NCBI RefSeq assembly: GCF_003330725.1
Contig: NZ_CP030840.1
Span: forward strand, 2,604,001-2,668,000
Source: Acidisarcina polymorpha
Lineage (GTDB): Bacteria; Acidobacteriota; Terriglobia; Terriglobales; Acidobacteriaceae
Direction of reading: 5' to 3'
DNA: 64,000 bases
A program made the position numbers and the translations under genes. The number at the start of each line of letters is the position of its first letter. Positions within the stretch are counted from its first letter, which is position 1. Positions 51,117 to 59,171 of this stretch are shown here, in pieces. Under the pieces are notes generated by a model, which searched no databases, was not told the origin of the DNA, and was given only the letters and a program-made list of their open reading frames with translations.

Positions 51117-53774
51117 TTGACATCAGTGCTCCGATTATTTGAAGAGCGTACGCGGTCGCAACCGGATGCGATTGCCATTTCGTTTGCCGGACGCAGGGTG
51201 ACGTATGCCCAGCTGGATGCGAGGGCCAATGAAATCGGGTGTGTGCTACGCAATGCCAAAGTCACCACCGAGTCACTTGTCGCGATTTATCTGGAGCGAT
51301 CTCCGGAGCTGATTGCCAGCCTGCTGGGGGTTTGGAAGGCGGGGGGTGCTTACCTGCCGATCGATCCCACGAATCCCCGTCAACGCGTCGAGTTCACCCT
51401 GAAGGATTCTCAGGTCAATTACGTCCTAACGGAACGGAGTCTGCTCGACTCCCTGCCCCCGACTAGCGCTCGAGTCCTGTGTGTCGAGGACGTTTGCGGG
51501 CAATTGGACACAACAGCAAGCCCGCTCGCACCGGGGACCTTCGTTCCCGCCGACCCGATGCCGGATCAATTGGCCTATGTGATTTATACCTCTGGCTCGA
51601 CCGGAAAGCCCAAGGGGGCCGGCGTTTGCCACCGGGGGCTGTTGAATGTAGTCCAGGCAATCGGGAAGGACCTGGCGCTTGAACCGGAACAAGTGGTTTT
51701 GGCCACCGCAACGATTGTCTTCGATATATCAAATCTAGAGCTGTATGTTCCGTTGACGGCCGGGGCGACGATCCATCTGATGGAGCGGCATTTTGCCGGG
51801 GACGGTCCAAAGCTGATCGAGATGATTCGGAGCACGAGTGCAGCCCTGGTTTTCGGCACTCCGACGTCGTGGCGGCTTATGTTGGAGGCCGGCTGGACGG
51901 GTAGCCCCAATCTGCAGATCATTACGGGAGGGGAGGTTTTGCCCCTCTCGCTGGCGAATACGCTGACCGGGCTGACCCGGGCGTTGTGGAATCATTACGG
52001 GCCAACGGAAACCTCCATTTGCGCCACCCGCGAGCGAGTGTTACCTGGTGCGGAGCTGATCACTCTGGGCTGGCCGATCGACAATGTCAGCATTTATGTC
52101 CTAGACGAACACCAAGAGCCGGTACCAGAAGGCGAGACGGGCGAGATCTATATCGGCGGCGTGGGCGTCGGGCGAGGGTATATCAACCGTCCCGAGCTTA
52201 CCGCCCGCACCTTTTTGCCGGACCGCTTTGACAAGACGCCCGGGGCGCGGATGTACAAGACCGGAGACCTGGGTCGACTGTTGCCTGACGGCCGGTTAGA
52301 TTTCCAGGGCCGGGCCGACAATCAGATAAAGCTCCGAGGTTTCCGGATCGAGCTGGAGGAGATTGAAGCAGCGATCCGCGAGTACAGCGGTGTGCACGCG
52401 GCGGTCGTCCAGGTTGTCGAGTATGGCCCTGACGATCAGCGGCTGGTGGCCTATTTCCTTAGCGACGAGTTGGTGACCGTGATCCACTTGCGCGACTTTC
52501 TGCGTCAGCGGCTACCCTATTACATGCTGCCTTCGGAGCTGATTCCGCTCGCGACCCTGCCAATGACGATCAACGGAAAGATTGATCGGCAGGCACTGGA
52601 TGCGATTCGAGTGGAGTTTGAGGCGCAGCAGCATGCCGAACCGACTCAGCTGCCGGCAGATGATCTCGAAGGGCGGCTGACCATGATCTGGGAGCGGCTT
52701 CTGAAGGTCCATAGCATAGGGCCCTGGGACGACTTTTTCGATCTCGGCGGCCATTCCCTGCTGGCGACAAGGATGTTTACGGAGATTGAAAAAATCACCG
52801 GCCGCAATATACCTTTGTCGGTGCTCATTCAAAATCCAACGGTCCGGCAGCTGGCCAACTACATCCATAACCGGCCCGACATCGGCTGGCCGGGGCTGGT
52901 TCCCCTTCAGGACCGGGGAACTATGCCTCCGCTCTTCATCGCCCACGGATTGGGCAGCAACCTCCTGCTTTTCCGAGAGCTAGCCGAGGAGCTAGGCGAC
53001 AATCAGCCGGTTTACGGCATCCAGCTTAACGCGCCGGCGAACGCCACTTTGCAGGAGCTGAGGCTCGAGGCCTTCGCTGCGCGTTTCATCGATGAGATCC
53101 TGGCCGTGGACGCTCTGGGACCGTACTATCTTGCCGGCCACTCTCTCGGTGGATTTCTGGTTTTCGAGATCGCCGCACAGCTGCGCGCCCGCGGCAAGCA
53201 GATCGGGATGCTGGCGCTGCTGGACTGTGATTTCCACGTTGCCCAACGGGCCGAGAACGTTCCACCTCCCCCCCAGGTAGCGCTGCGCGATAAGCTGATT
53301 TACTGGAGGAAGAAAGTCAGCCGCCTCGCCGAGGGGGGCCTCATCAACACCACCTGGCGGAAGATCCTGTACAACAAGCTAATGTTGAAGATCCGCCTGC
53401 TGCGAAAGGTCCACAAGGAAGGATCCTTTTATCCCCATGTTTTTGGCTTGGATCCTTATATTGCATTGTTCGCCGAGCGGTACCGGCCGCAAGCCATGGA
53501 GCAGGACGCTGTCCTGTTCGTAGCGGAAGACCAGCTGTCTCCAGAGGCGGTCGGCGAAGGGTGGTTGCAGGTCGTAAAGGGGCGGTTGGACATCCAGAAG
53601 GTTCCTGGCTCGCATCAGACGATATTCTCTCGTCCGAATGTGGGTGTGCTCGCCGAGGAGTTGGAGAAGAGGCTCAACGTTTCGGCGCGTTCGATGCGCG
53701 AGGCATCGCTTCCAGCCGGCAAAGAGGGTCAGGAGCCTAGAATGAAACCCTTGCTGGAATGTCACGGAGGCTGA
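51117..53774 (+). CDS. Single-module nonribosomal peptide synthetase, A-T-TE
   Basis: A stand-alone module that activates one acid and releases it. The start is taken as a TTG at 51117 because GAGGG lies six bases upstream; a GTG at 51102 adds five residues without such a site. An adenylation domain (about 1-510) has YTSGSTGKPKGAG, FDISNLELYVPLTAG, NHYGPTETS, YKTGDLGRLLPDG and NGKIDRQAL. The carrier domain has the phosphopantetheine Ser in DDFFDLGGHSLLATR (about residue 545). A thioesterase domain follows, with YYLAGHSLGGFLVFEIA (catalytic Ser) and the late His in VPGSHQTIF. There is no condensation domain. Four downstream genes for GDP-heptose and a DUF6875-like gene lie in the same unit. 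Confidence 0.93.
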   Translation: MTSVLRLFEERTRSQPDAIAISFAGRRVTYAQLDARANEIGCVLRNAKVTTESLVAIYLERSPELIASLLGVWKAGGAYLPIDPTNPRQRVEFTLKDSQVNYVLTERSLLDSLPPTSARVLCVEDVCGQLDTTASPLAPGTFVPADPMPDQLAYVIYTSGSTGKPKGAGVCHRGLLNVVQAIGKDLALEPEQVVLATATIVFDISNLELYVPLTAGATIHLMERHFAGDGPKLIEMIRSTSAALVFGTPTSWRLMLEAGWTGSPNLQIITGGEVLPLSLANTLTGLTRALWNHYGPTETSICATRERVLPGAELITLGWPIDNVSIYVLDEHQEPVPEGETGEIYIGGVGVGRGYINRPELTARTFLPDRFDKTPGARMYKTGDLGRLLPDGRLDFQGRADNQIKLRGFRIELEEIEAAIREYSGVHAAVVQVVEYGPDDQRLVAYFLSDELVTVIHLRDFLRQRLPYYMLPSELIPLATLPMTINGKIDRQALDAIRVEFEAQQHAEPTQLPADDLEGRLTMIWERLLKVHSIGPWDDFFDLGGHSLLATRMFTEIEKITGRNIPLSVLIQNPTVRQLANYIHNRPDIGWPGLVPLQDRGTMPPLFIAHGLGSNLLLFRELAEELGDNQPVYGIQLNAPANATLQELRLEAFAARFIDEILAVDALGPYYLAGHSLGGFLVFEIAAQLRARGKQIGMLALLDCDFHVAQRAENVPPPPQVALRDKLIYWRKKVSRLAEGGLINTTWRKILYNKLMLKIRLLRKVHKEGSFYPHVFGLDPYIALFAERYRPQAMEQDAVLFVAEDQLSPEAVGEGWLQVVKGRLDIQKVPGSHQTIFSRPNVGVLAEELEKRLNVSARSMREASLPAGKEGQEPRMKPLLECHGG

Positions 53775-53777
53775 GAA

Positions 53778-54545
53778 ATGCGAACAGATGCGGAGCAAAT
53801 CCCTATGTCATCAGATTTCGTCTTGACCCCCGGAGGCTTCAGGGCCAACCTGTATAGCGCCGACGAGGTGCGTGCCCTCAATCCGGGGGGAACGAACGAT
53901 CTGCTCATCGAGACGGTGGATTGGTGCGAGCACTTTCTGGGGCGGCCGAGCAGCCTGGTGGGGCGAACCGGAAATGTGTGTCCGTTTGTGCCGCAGGCGA
54001 TGATGCTCGGGTCGCTGAAGTTCTCTGTCATCTCGCTGAAGAACCGCGGGGAGAATGCGATGACCGAGATCGAGGAGATCGTCACTGCTTTCCGTGAGCA
54101 TTTCCTGGCCAATGAAAAGGCTCACGGGAAGATCGATATCTTCGGCTCCTGGGTGATGATCTTTCCCGATATCACTGCGGAAGAGGCGTCGCGAGTGATC
54201 GACGTTCCCCAGCGACAGCTGAAACCTTCATTTGTCAGAGAGGGTTTGATGTTGGGTGAATTTCATCCCATCAGCCGCTCGCCGGGCCTTCGCAATTCGG
54301 CCTTTCGACCCTTGCGCAGTCCGATTCCGCTCCTGGTTATCCGACATATGGTAGAGTCGGACATTGATTTTCTCTCCCGTCCTTTCGATCCGCCGCTGAT
54401 TCGCACCCAATCATTGAAGTCTTACCTGCAATTTCTCGGTTCTTCGCTCAGTGTCGCTAGTCAGGTTAAAGCGAAAGAAGCGTTGAAGATAGCTGAAGCT
54501 GATTTATCTTCCGAGACGGAACGGCGGGAGCCCAGCGCCTGTTAG
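53778..54545 (+). CDS. DUF6875-like protein of the NRPS-heptose unit
   Basis: A 255-residue cytosolic protein of uncertain function, most like the DUF6875 proteins found near NRPS genes. I recognise it only from the block GRTGNVCPFVPQAM, whose conserved Cys-Pro may be functional, and from the overall layout. No signal peptide or membrane segment. A second region, ITAEEASRVIDVPQRQLKPSFVREGLMLGEFHP, and RSPIPLLVIRHMVESDIDFLS appear conserved in character. An ATG at 53805 (MSSDFVLTPGG) is an alternative start. The gap to the NRPS stop is only three bases, so co-expression and a direct link to the carrier-bound intermediate are plausible. Confidence 0.7.
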   Translation: MRTDAEQIPMSSDFVLTPGGFRANLYSADEVRALNPGGTNDLLIETVDWCEHFLGRPSSLVGRTGNVCPFVPQAMMLGSLKFSVISLKNRGENAMTEIEEIVTAFREHFLANEKAHGKIDIFGSWVMIFPDITAEEASRVIDVPQRQLKPSFVREGLMLGEFHPISRSPGLRNSAFRPLRSPIPLLVIRHMVESDIDFLSRPFDPPLIRTQSLKSYLQFLGSSLSVASQVKAKEALKIAEADLSSETERREPSAC

Positions 54546-54612
54546 GGCCTGTGAACCGGCCTTGGTTTACGAGTGGCATCTCCTGGGGACGACGGGGCTG
54601 CTAAGGAGCAAC

Positions 54613-55218
54613 TTGAGCTCGAGCGAATTTACGGCTCGTTATCTGGCCGAAGCGGGGACGATCGCAGCAGCCGTTGATCCAGATAAGATTGGCCGGATAG
54701 TCGTCCTGCTCCGCGAAGTTCGCGAGACTGGCGGCCGAATTTTCTTTCTTGGAGCGGGTGGCGGGGCTGGAAACGCAAGCCATGCGGTCAACGATTTTCG
54801 AAAGATCGCGGGCATTGAGTCCTATTCGCCCAGTGACAATGTCTCCGAACTTACCGCTCGGATCAATGATGATGGTTGGGAGACGGCTTACGCTAATTGG
54901 CTGCGGGGAAGTCGCCTCAATGGCAAAGATGTCGTCTTTGTCTTCTCCGTGGGCGGCGGCAGTGCGGAAAAGGGCATTAGCGTCAACCTGCTGAATTGCT
55001 TGGATCTGGCGCGAGAGGTAGGCGCAAAGATTATCGGAATCGTCGGACGGGACGGCGGATACACGGCGGCAATCGGCGACGAAGTCATCGTCATCCCGGC
55101 CTTGTCTGCGGACACGGTCACTCCGCTGACTGAGAGCTTTCAGGCGATCATCTGGCACTGCATCGTCTCTCATCCCGATCTCAAGCTGCACGCCATGAAG
55201 TGGGAATCGCAAGGGTGA
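54613..55218 (+). CDS. gmhA: Sedoheptulose-7-phosphate isomerase (SIS domain)
   Basis: First committed step to heptose: sedoheptulose 7-phosphate to D-glycero-D-manno-heptose 7-phosphate. A TTG at 54613 is preferred because AAGGAG precedes it and the product (201 residues) has the usual GmhA size. Seen: GGRIFFLGAGGGAGNASHAVNDFRK, a sugar-phosphate P-loop, ARINDDGWETAYANWL (corresponding to ANDYGYE in GmhA) and FSVGGGSAEKGISVNLLNCL, where the usual SxSGNSxN of GmhA is replaced by SVGGGSAE. The GmhA-type SIS fold is clear, but the variant loop could shift specificity. Its TGA overlaps the next start. Confidence 0.8.
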   Translation: MSSSEFTARYLAEAGTIAAAVDPDKIGRIVVLLREVRETGGRIFFLGAGGGAGNASHAVNDFRKIAGIESYSPSDNVSELTARINDDGWETAYANWLRGSRLNGKDVVFVFSVGGGSAEKGISVNLLNCLDLAREVGAKIIGIVGRDGGYTAAIGDEVIVIPALSADTVTPLTESFQAIIWHCIVSHPDLKLHAMKWESQG

Positions 55219-55829
55219 GTCAACGCTCGGCGATTTTTCTTGATCGCGATGGAGTGATCAACCGCAATGTTCTCGATCCCTTGACGCACGAGTATGGCGC
55301 TCCACTTCGAGCAAAGGACTTCGAGCTTCTGCCCGGAGTGCTTCCGGCGTTAGCCACCCTGCAGCAGGCTGGATTTCGTCTGTTCCTGGTTTCAAACCAG
55401 CCGAACTATGCGAAAGGAAAGAGCAGCCTTGAAGAGCTTGCCGCCATCCATCAATGTCTGGCCTCGGAACTAGGCTTCGCCGGCATCATGTTCACGGAAT
55501 TCTATTATTGCTACCATCATCCGGCGGGAATTGAGGCTGGGTATTCCGGCCATTGCGACTGTCGAAAACCCTCCCCCTATTTTCTCCTGCAAGCGAAAGT
55601 CAAGTTTGATCTTGCTCTCGAGGAATGCTGGATGGTTGGGGACCGGGAGAGCGATATCGAGTGCGGGCAGGCCGCGGGGGTGCGAACGATTCGCGTCGCA
55701 GAGGACCTTTCAGCGGCCGGTGAGTCCAACCTGATTGCGGCTGATTACCAAGCCAGAAGCCTCGCTGATGCAGTTCAGATCATTTTGACCAGTCAAAAAC
55801 GGTCGCTGCCGGAGCTAAGTTCCAGCTAG
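55215..55829 (+). CDS. gmhB: D-glycero-D-manno-heptose 1,7-bisphosphate 7-phosphatase
   Basis: HAD-superfamily (histidinol-phosphatase type) phosphatase of about 204 residues that removes the C7 phosphate. GTG at 55215 overlaps the gmhA stop (GTGA); a GTG at 55200 is a longer alternative. Motif I is IFLDRDGVINRNVLDPLTHEYG, motif II VSNQPNYAKGK, and the zinc-binding loop CYYHHPAGIEAGYSGHCDCRKPSP has the Cys/His pattern of GmhB (YYCYHH, then CDCRKP). Motif IV is MVGDRESDIECGQAAGV. The match with GmhB is strong; which anomer it handles cannot be told. Confidence 0.9.
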   Translation: MSQRSAIFLDRDGVINRNVLDPLTHEYGAPLRAKDFELLPGVLPALATLQQAGFRLFLVSNQPNYAKGKSSLEELAAIHQCLASELGFAGIMFTEFYYCYHHPAGIEAGYSGHCDCRKPSPYFLLQAKVKFDLALEECWMVGDRESDIECGQAAGVRTIRVAEDLSAAGESNLIAADYQARSLADAVQIILTSQKRSLPELSSS

Positions 55830-55952
55830 CGCTGGGCGCAGCAAGAAGAATGCTTCTCGACGGGAATGATGATAGAAAAGCACTTGTTCAAATTGTTTCA
55901 AGAATGTGGAACCGAAGGTGCATTTGGGACAATCCGGATCCGGTGAAGATCG

Positions 55953-56708
55953 ATGACTCGGCAAGAGGCTTCCGCGGCTCCGACAGTGGCGATCCTGGCG
56001 GGTGGGCTCGCGACCCGCCTGCAGCCTCTCACCAATGTCATTCCTAAATCAATGATCCCGGTTGGCGGCGACCCCTTCATCGCTCATCAACTCGCAAGCC
56101 TCGCTCGTCAGGACTATCGGGATGTGGTGATTTGCGCCGGACATCTCGCAGATCAGATTGCAAGTTTCGTGGGAGATGGAGCGGCATTCGGGTGCAAGTT
56201 ACGTTACTCGTTGGATGGAGAGCAGGCGCTCGGCACCGGCGGGGCGATTCGGAAGGCTTTGCCGCTCCTGGGAGAATCCTTCTTCGTGATGTATGGGGAC
56301 AGCTATCTGATGCAGCCGCTTGCGCCGGTCTGGCAGGCCTTTCGGCAATCTCGAAAAGCGGCGCTGATGACCATACTGCGCAACGAGGGCCGATGGGATG
56401 CGAGCAACGTGGAATTTCGTGGTGAAGAGATCATCCGCTACGACAAGACCGGCGATCGAAGCGGGATGCACTACATCGATTATGGTGTAGGTTGCATCCG
56501 CGCCGACGCCTTTTCGAGTTGGGTGAACGAAGGCGTGGTGAGCGAGGAATGTTTCGATCTCTCCCGGTTTTATCAGGATATGACGAGCAAGGGTGAGTTG
56601 GCCGCCTTTGAGGTAAAGGACCGTTTCTATGAAATCGGCTCTCCTCAGGGATTGGCAGAGACTGACATGCTGATCCGGCAACTTCATCGGCGAGAAGTAG
56701 ACCAATGA
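55953..56708 (+). CDS. hddC: D-glycero-alpha-D-manno-heptose 1-phosphate guanylyltransferase
   Basis: Sugar nucleotidyltransferase of 251 residues. Signature: VAILAGGLATRLQPLTNVIPKSMIPVGGDPFI, the nucleotide-binding G-x-G-x-R and K. Further blocks match HddC/WcbM: VVICAGHLADQI, YSLDGEQALGTGGAIRKALPLL, FFVMYGDSYL, MTILRNEGRWDASNVEF and RFYEIGSPQGLAE near the C terminus. It joins heptose 1-phosphate and GTP to GDP-heptose. The related CDP/dTDP-sugar enzymes have a different loop; this assignment fits best with GDP, given the co-encoded HddA. Its stop overlaps hddA by four bases. Confidence 0.87.
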   Translation: MTRQEASAAPTVAILAGGLATRLQPLTNVIPKSMIPVGGDPFIAHQLASLARQDYRDVVICAGHLADQIASFVGDGAAFGCKLRYSLDGEQALGTGGAIRKALPLLGESFFVMYGDSYLMQPLAPVWQAFRQSRKAALMTILRNEGRWDASNVEFRGEEIIRYDKTGDRSGMHYIDYGVGCIRADAFSSWVNEGVVSEECFDLSRFYQDMTSKGELAAFEVKDRFYEIGSPQGLAETDMLIRQLHRREVDQ

Positions 56709-57739
56709 TCCTGACGCGAACGCCCCTCCGCATCTCGATCGGAGGTGGAGGCACGGATCTGCCGTCTTACTATCGCGAGTTTGGCGGCTTTGTCGTTTCG
56801 GCGGCGATCGACAAGTACGTCTATGTCGGCGTCAACAGGAACTTTCTATCCGGATACATTTTGAAGTTTTCTGAGCTTGAGCACTCATCGTCGCGAGAGG
56901 CAATCCGTCACCCTTTGGTACGGGAAGCACTGAGGCTGCTGGACGTTGAGGACGGACTGGAGATTGTCAGCATCGCGGATGTTCCAGGAGGAACCGGCCT
57001 GGGATCATCCGGCAGCTTTTTAGTGGGGCTGTTGCATGCGCTTCATACTTACCAAGGGGTTCAGCCGAAGAAAGCCGTGACTCCCGAGACGCTGGCGACG
57101 GAGGCCACGGAGATCGAACTGACCCGGCTCAAGCGACCGGTCGGCAAACAGGATCAATTTATAGCGGCATACGGCGGTTTGTTGTGTCAGGAATACCATC
57201 CGGACGAAACGGCGACGGTCACGCCGCTTCGAATTGCACCCCGAGCCATTGCAGAGCTCGAGAATTCTCTCATGCTTTTTTTCGTGGGACAGACGCGGAG
57301 TTCCTCACTCTTGCTTGAAGACCAAAGGCGCAAGTCTGAAGAGGGCGACTCGAAGATAATCGACAGCCTCCACTTCGCCAAACAGCTGGGGCTCGAAATA
57401 CGTGACCTGCTTCAAGCCGGCGAGGTGCGATTCTTTGGACCGTTGATGCACGAGCACTGGCTGCGAAAGAGGGCTCGCTCTTCCGGAATTTCTACCCCTT
57501 CTGTTGATGAGGCATATGAACTTGCTATGCGAGAAGGAGGCGCGACCGGCGGCAAACTGGTAGGCGCCGAGGGGGGCGGCTTCTTACTCTTCCAGACCGA
57601 AGATCGTAGCCGGCTTCGGCTGGCGATGGCGAAGACGGGGATGAAAGAGATGCCATTTCGCTTCGATTTCGAAGGTTCGGTTGTAAATCTGCGCCATCCT
57701 TTCGGAGCCTCTACAGAAGGCGATAAGACCGGCTCCTAG
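56705..57739 (+). CDS. hddA: D-glycero-alpha-D-manno-heptose 7-phosphate kinase
   Basis: GHMP kinase of 344 residues, phosphorylating heptose 7-phosphate at C1. Seen: TPLRISIGGGGTDLPSYYREFGG, the substrate-contact start of the HddA group, ATP loop DVPGGTGLGSSGSFLVGLLHAL, KRPVGKQDQFIAAYGGL and the C-terminal GGATGGKLVGAEGGGFLLF. The ATG overlaps the hddC stop. With gmhA, gmhB and hddC it makes the full GDP-D-glycero-alpha-D-manno-heptose pathway, the one used for S-layer and capsule glycans and some natural products. It is the last gene of the unit; the next gene is 265 bases away. Confidence 0.92.
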   Translation: MILTRTPLRISIGGGGTDLPSYYREFGGFVVSAAIDKYVYVGVNRNFLSGYILKFSELEHSSSREAIRHPLVREALRLLDVEDGLEIVSIADVPGGTGLGSSGSFLVGLLHALHTYQGVQPKKAVTPETLATEATEIELTRLKRPVGKQDQFIAAYGGLLCQEYHPDETATVTPLRIAPRAIAELENSLMLFFVGQTRSSSLLLEDQRRKSEEGDSKIIDSLHFAKQLGLEIRDLLQAGEVRFFGPLMHEHWLRKRARSSGISTPSVDEAYELAMREGGATGGKLVGAEGGGFLLFQTEDRSRLRLAMAKTGMKEMPFRFDFEGSVVNLRHPFGASTEGDKTGS

Positions 57740-58004
57740 AAAAAGGCACGCAGCGTTCGCCTGCAGTGAGACTCCTGGGCTGAGACATCCATCTACAATA
57801 GAAGAACAGAATCAGAAGCGGGACAGGAACAGCCAGGCTGGTTGGGAGAATCTGCCCTGGGGCACAGCCGTCGACGGCGGCGTTCGTTAAATTATGATTT
57901 CGAAGCTCCTTATCCCTTCCTTACGGCCCGAGTTCTACCCTACATTCAAGAAACTGCCCGGTCTAAGCAACTGGAAGCATGTTCGGGAGGCACGAGGTCC
58001 ATTG

Positions 58005-59171
58005 ATGAAGCAAGAGTTAGCGATCGCCAGGAGCGTTTATGTGGCGACACTGATGATGACGGCCTTCCTCGCCACCCTTTTCACCGCTGGTTGTGAGAAA
58101 GCAAAGAGCGATCCGGCGGCGGAGGCTCCTCCTGCAGCGTCTGTGGAGCATGTGAACGATCAGAATGTGTTCCAGGTAGATAAGCCGGAACGGTTTCCCT
58201 TGGTAGCGGCGATAGCGCATGAAGCGACTTCAACCCTCAACGTAACGGGGGCGGTCAATCCCGATGTTTCCCGAGAGATTCCTGTGGTTTCTATCGCCTC
58301 GGGACGGGTTGTGGCGGTCCATGTCCGGCTAGGCGACTACGTCAAGAAGGGCCAATTGATTATGGAGGTGCAGAGCACCGACATCAGTGGCGCGTTTGAC
58401 CAGTACCTGAAAGCCGTGAATGACGAACATTTGGCCAACACGCAACTGGAGCGGGCCAAAATTCTCTACGAGAAAGGCGCGATCGCCAAGAGCCAGCTGG
58501 ACATTGCTCAGGCTGGCGAGGATGACGCCAAGGCTGACCTGGTTGCGGCGGAGCAGCAGCTTCATGTTCTGGGCATCGACAAGAATCATCCCGGCGAGAC
58601 CGTCAAGGTCTATTCGCCGGCATCCGGCTTCATCATTCAACAGAACGTGACCGAAGCGTCCACTGCCGGAGTTGCGCTCGCGGGTTCGCCGAACGCCTTC
58701 ACGATCGCCGATCTCTCCCACGTCTGGATCATCTGCGATGTTTACGAAAACGACATTGCTACGGTGCGCCTCGGACAGGACGTCGATGTGCGGCTGAACG
58801 CGTATCCCAACCGAGTGCTGAAGGGAACAGTCGGCGACATCGGCGCCGTCCTCGACCCGACTATCCGCACTGGCAAAGTTCGTATCCAGGTGCAGAACCC
58901 GGGTAACCTGATGCGTATCGGCATGTTCGCGACAGCAACCCTCCACGGCAAGAGGCTGGAGACGCATACTGCGGTGCCCGCCTCTGCGGTGCTGCACCTG
59001 CACGATCGCGATTGGGTCTATGTACCGGATGGCGACGGCAAGTTTCGACGGGTGGGGGTCGAAGGCGGAGACATGTTGCCAGGCAACATGCAGGAGATCA
59101 AGTCCGGACTGAATCAAGGCCAGCAAGTGGTGTCGAACGCCCTCGAGCTGCAAAACTCGGCGGAGCAATAG
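58005..59171 (+). CDS. RND efflux periplasmic adaptor (CzcB/CusB-type lipoprotein)
   Basis: About 388 residues; the ATG at 58005 follows GAGG at eight bases and gives a lipoprotein signal with the lipobox LFTAGC, so it is anchored to the inner membrane. The frame is open further upstream to 57894 without similarity. Then a barrel-sandwich/lipoyl part (VVSIASGRVVAVHVRLGDYVKKGQLI), a helical hairpin (QYLKAVNDEHLANTQLERAKILYEKGAIAKSQLD) and a beta-barrel part (VRLNAYPNRVLKGTVGDIGAVLDPTIRTGKVRI) make a membrane fusion protein. Partner is the RND pump beginning one base later, and TolC family protein after that. Confidence 0.92.
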   Translation: MKQELAIARSVYVATLMMTAFLATLFTAGCEKAKSDPAAEAPPAASVEHVNDQNVFQVDKPERFPLVAAIAHEATSTLNVTGAVNPDVSREIPVVSIASGRVVAVHVRLGDYVKKGQLIMEVQSTDISGAFDQYLKAVNDEHLANTQLERAKILYEKGAIAKSQLDIAQAGEDDAKADLVAAEQQLHVLGIDKNHPGETVKVYSPASGFIIQQNVTEASTAGVALAGSPNAFTIADLSHVWIICDVYENDIATVRLGQDVDVRLNAYPNRVLKGTVGDIGAVLDPTIRTGKVRIQVQNPGNLMRIGMFATATLHGKRLETHTAVPASAVLHLHDRDWVYVPDGDGKFRRVGVEGGDMLPGNMQEIKSGLNQGQQVVSNALELQNSAEQ

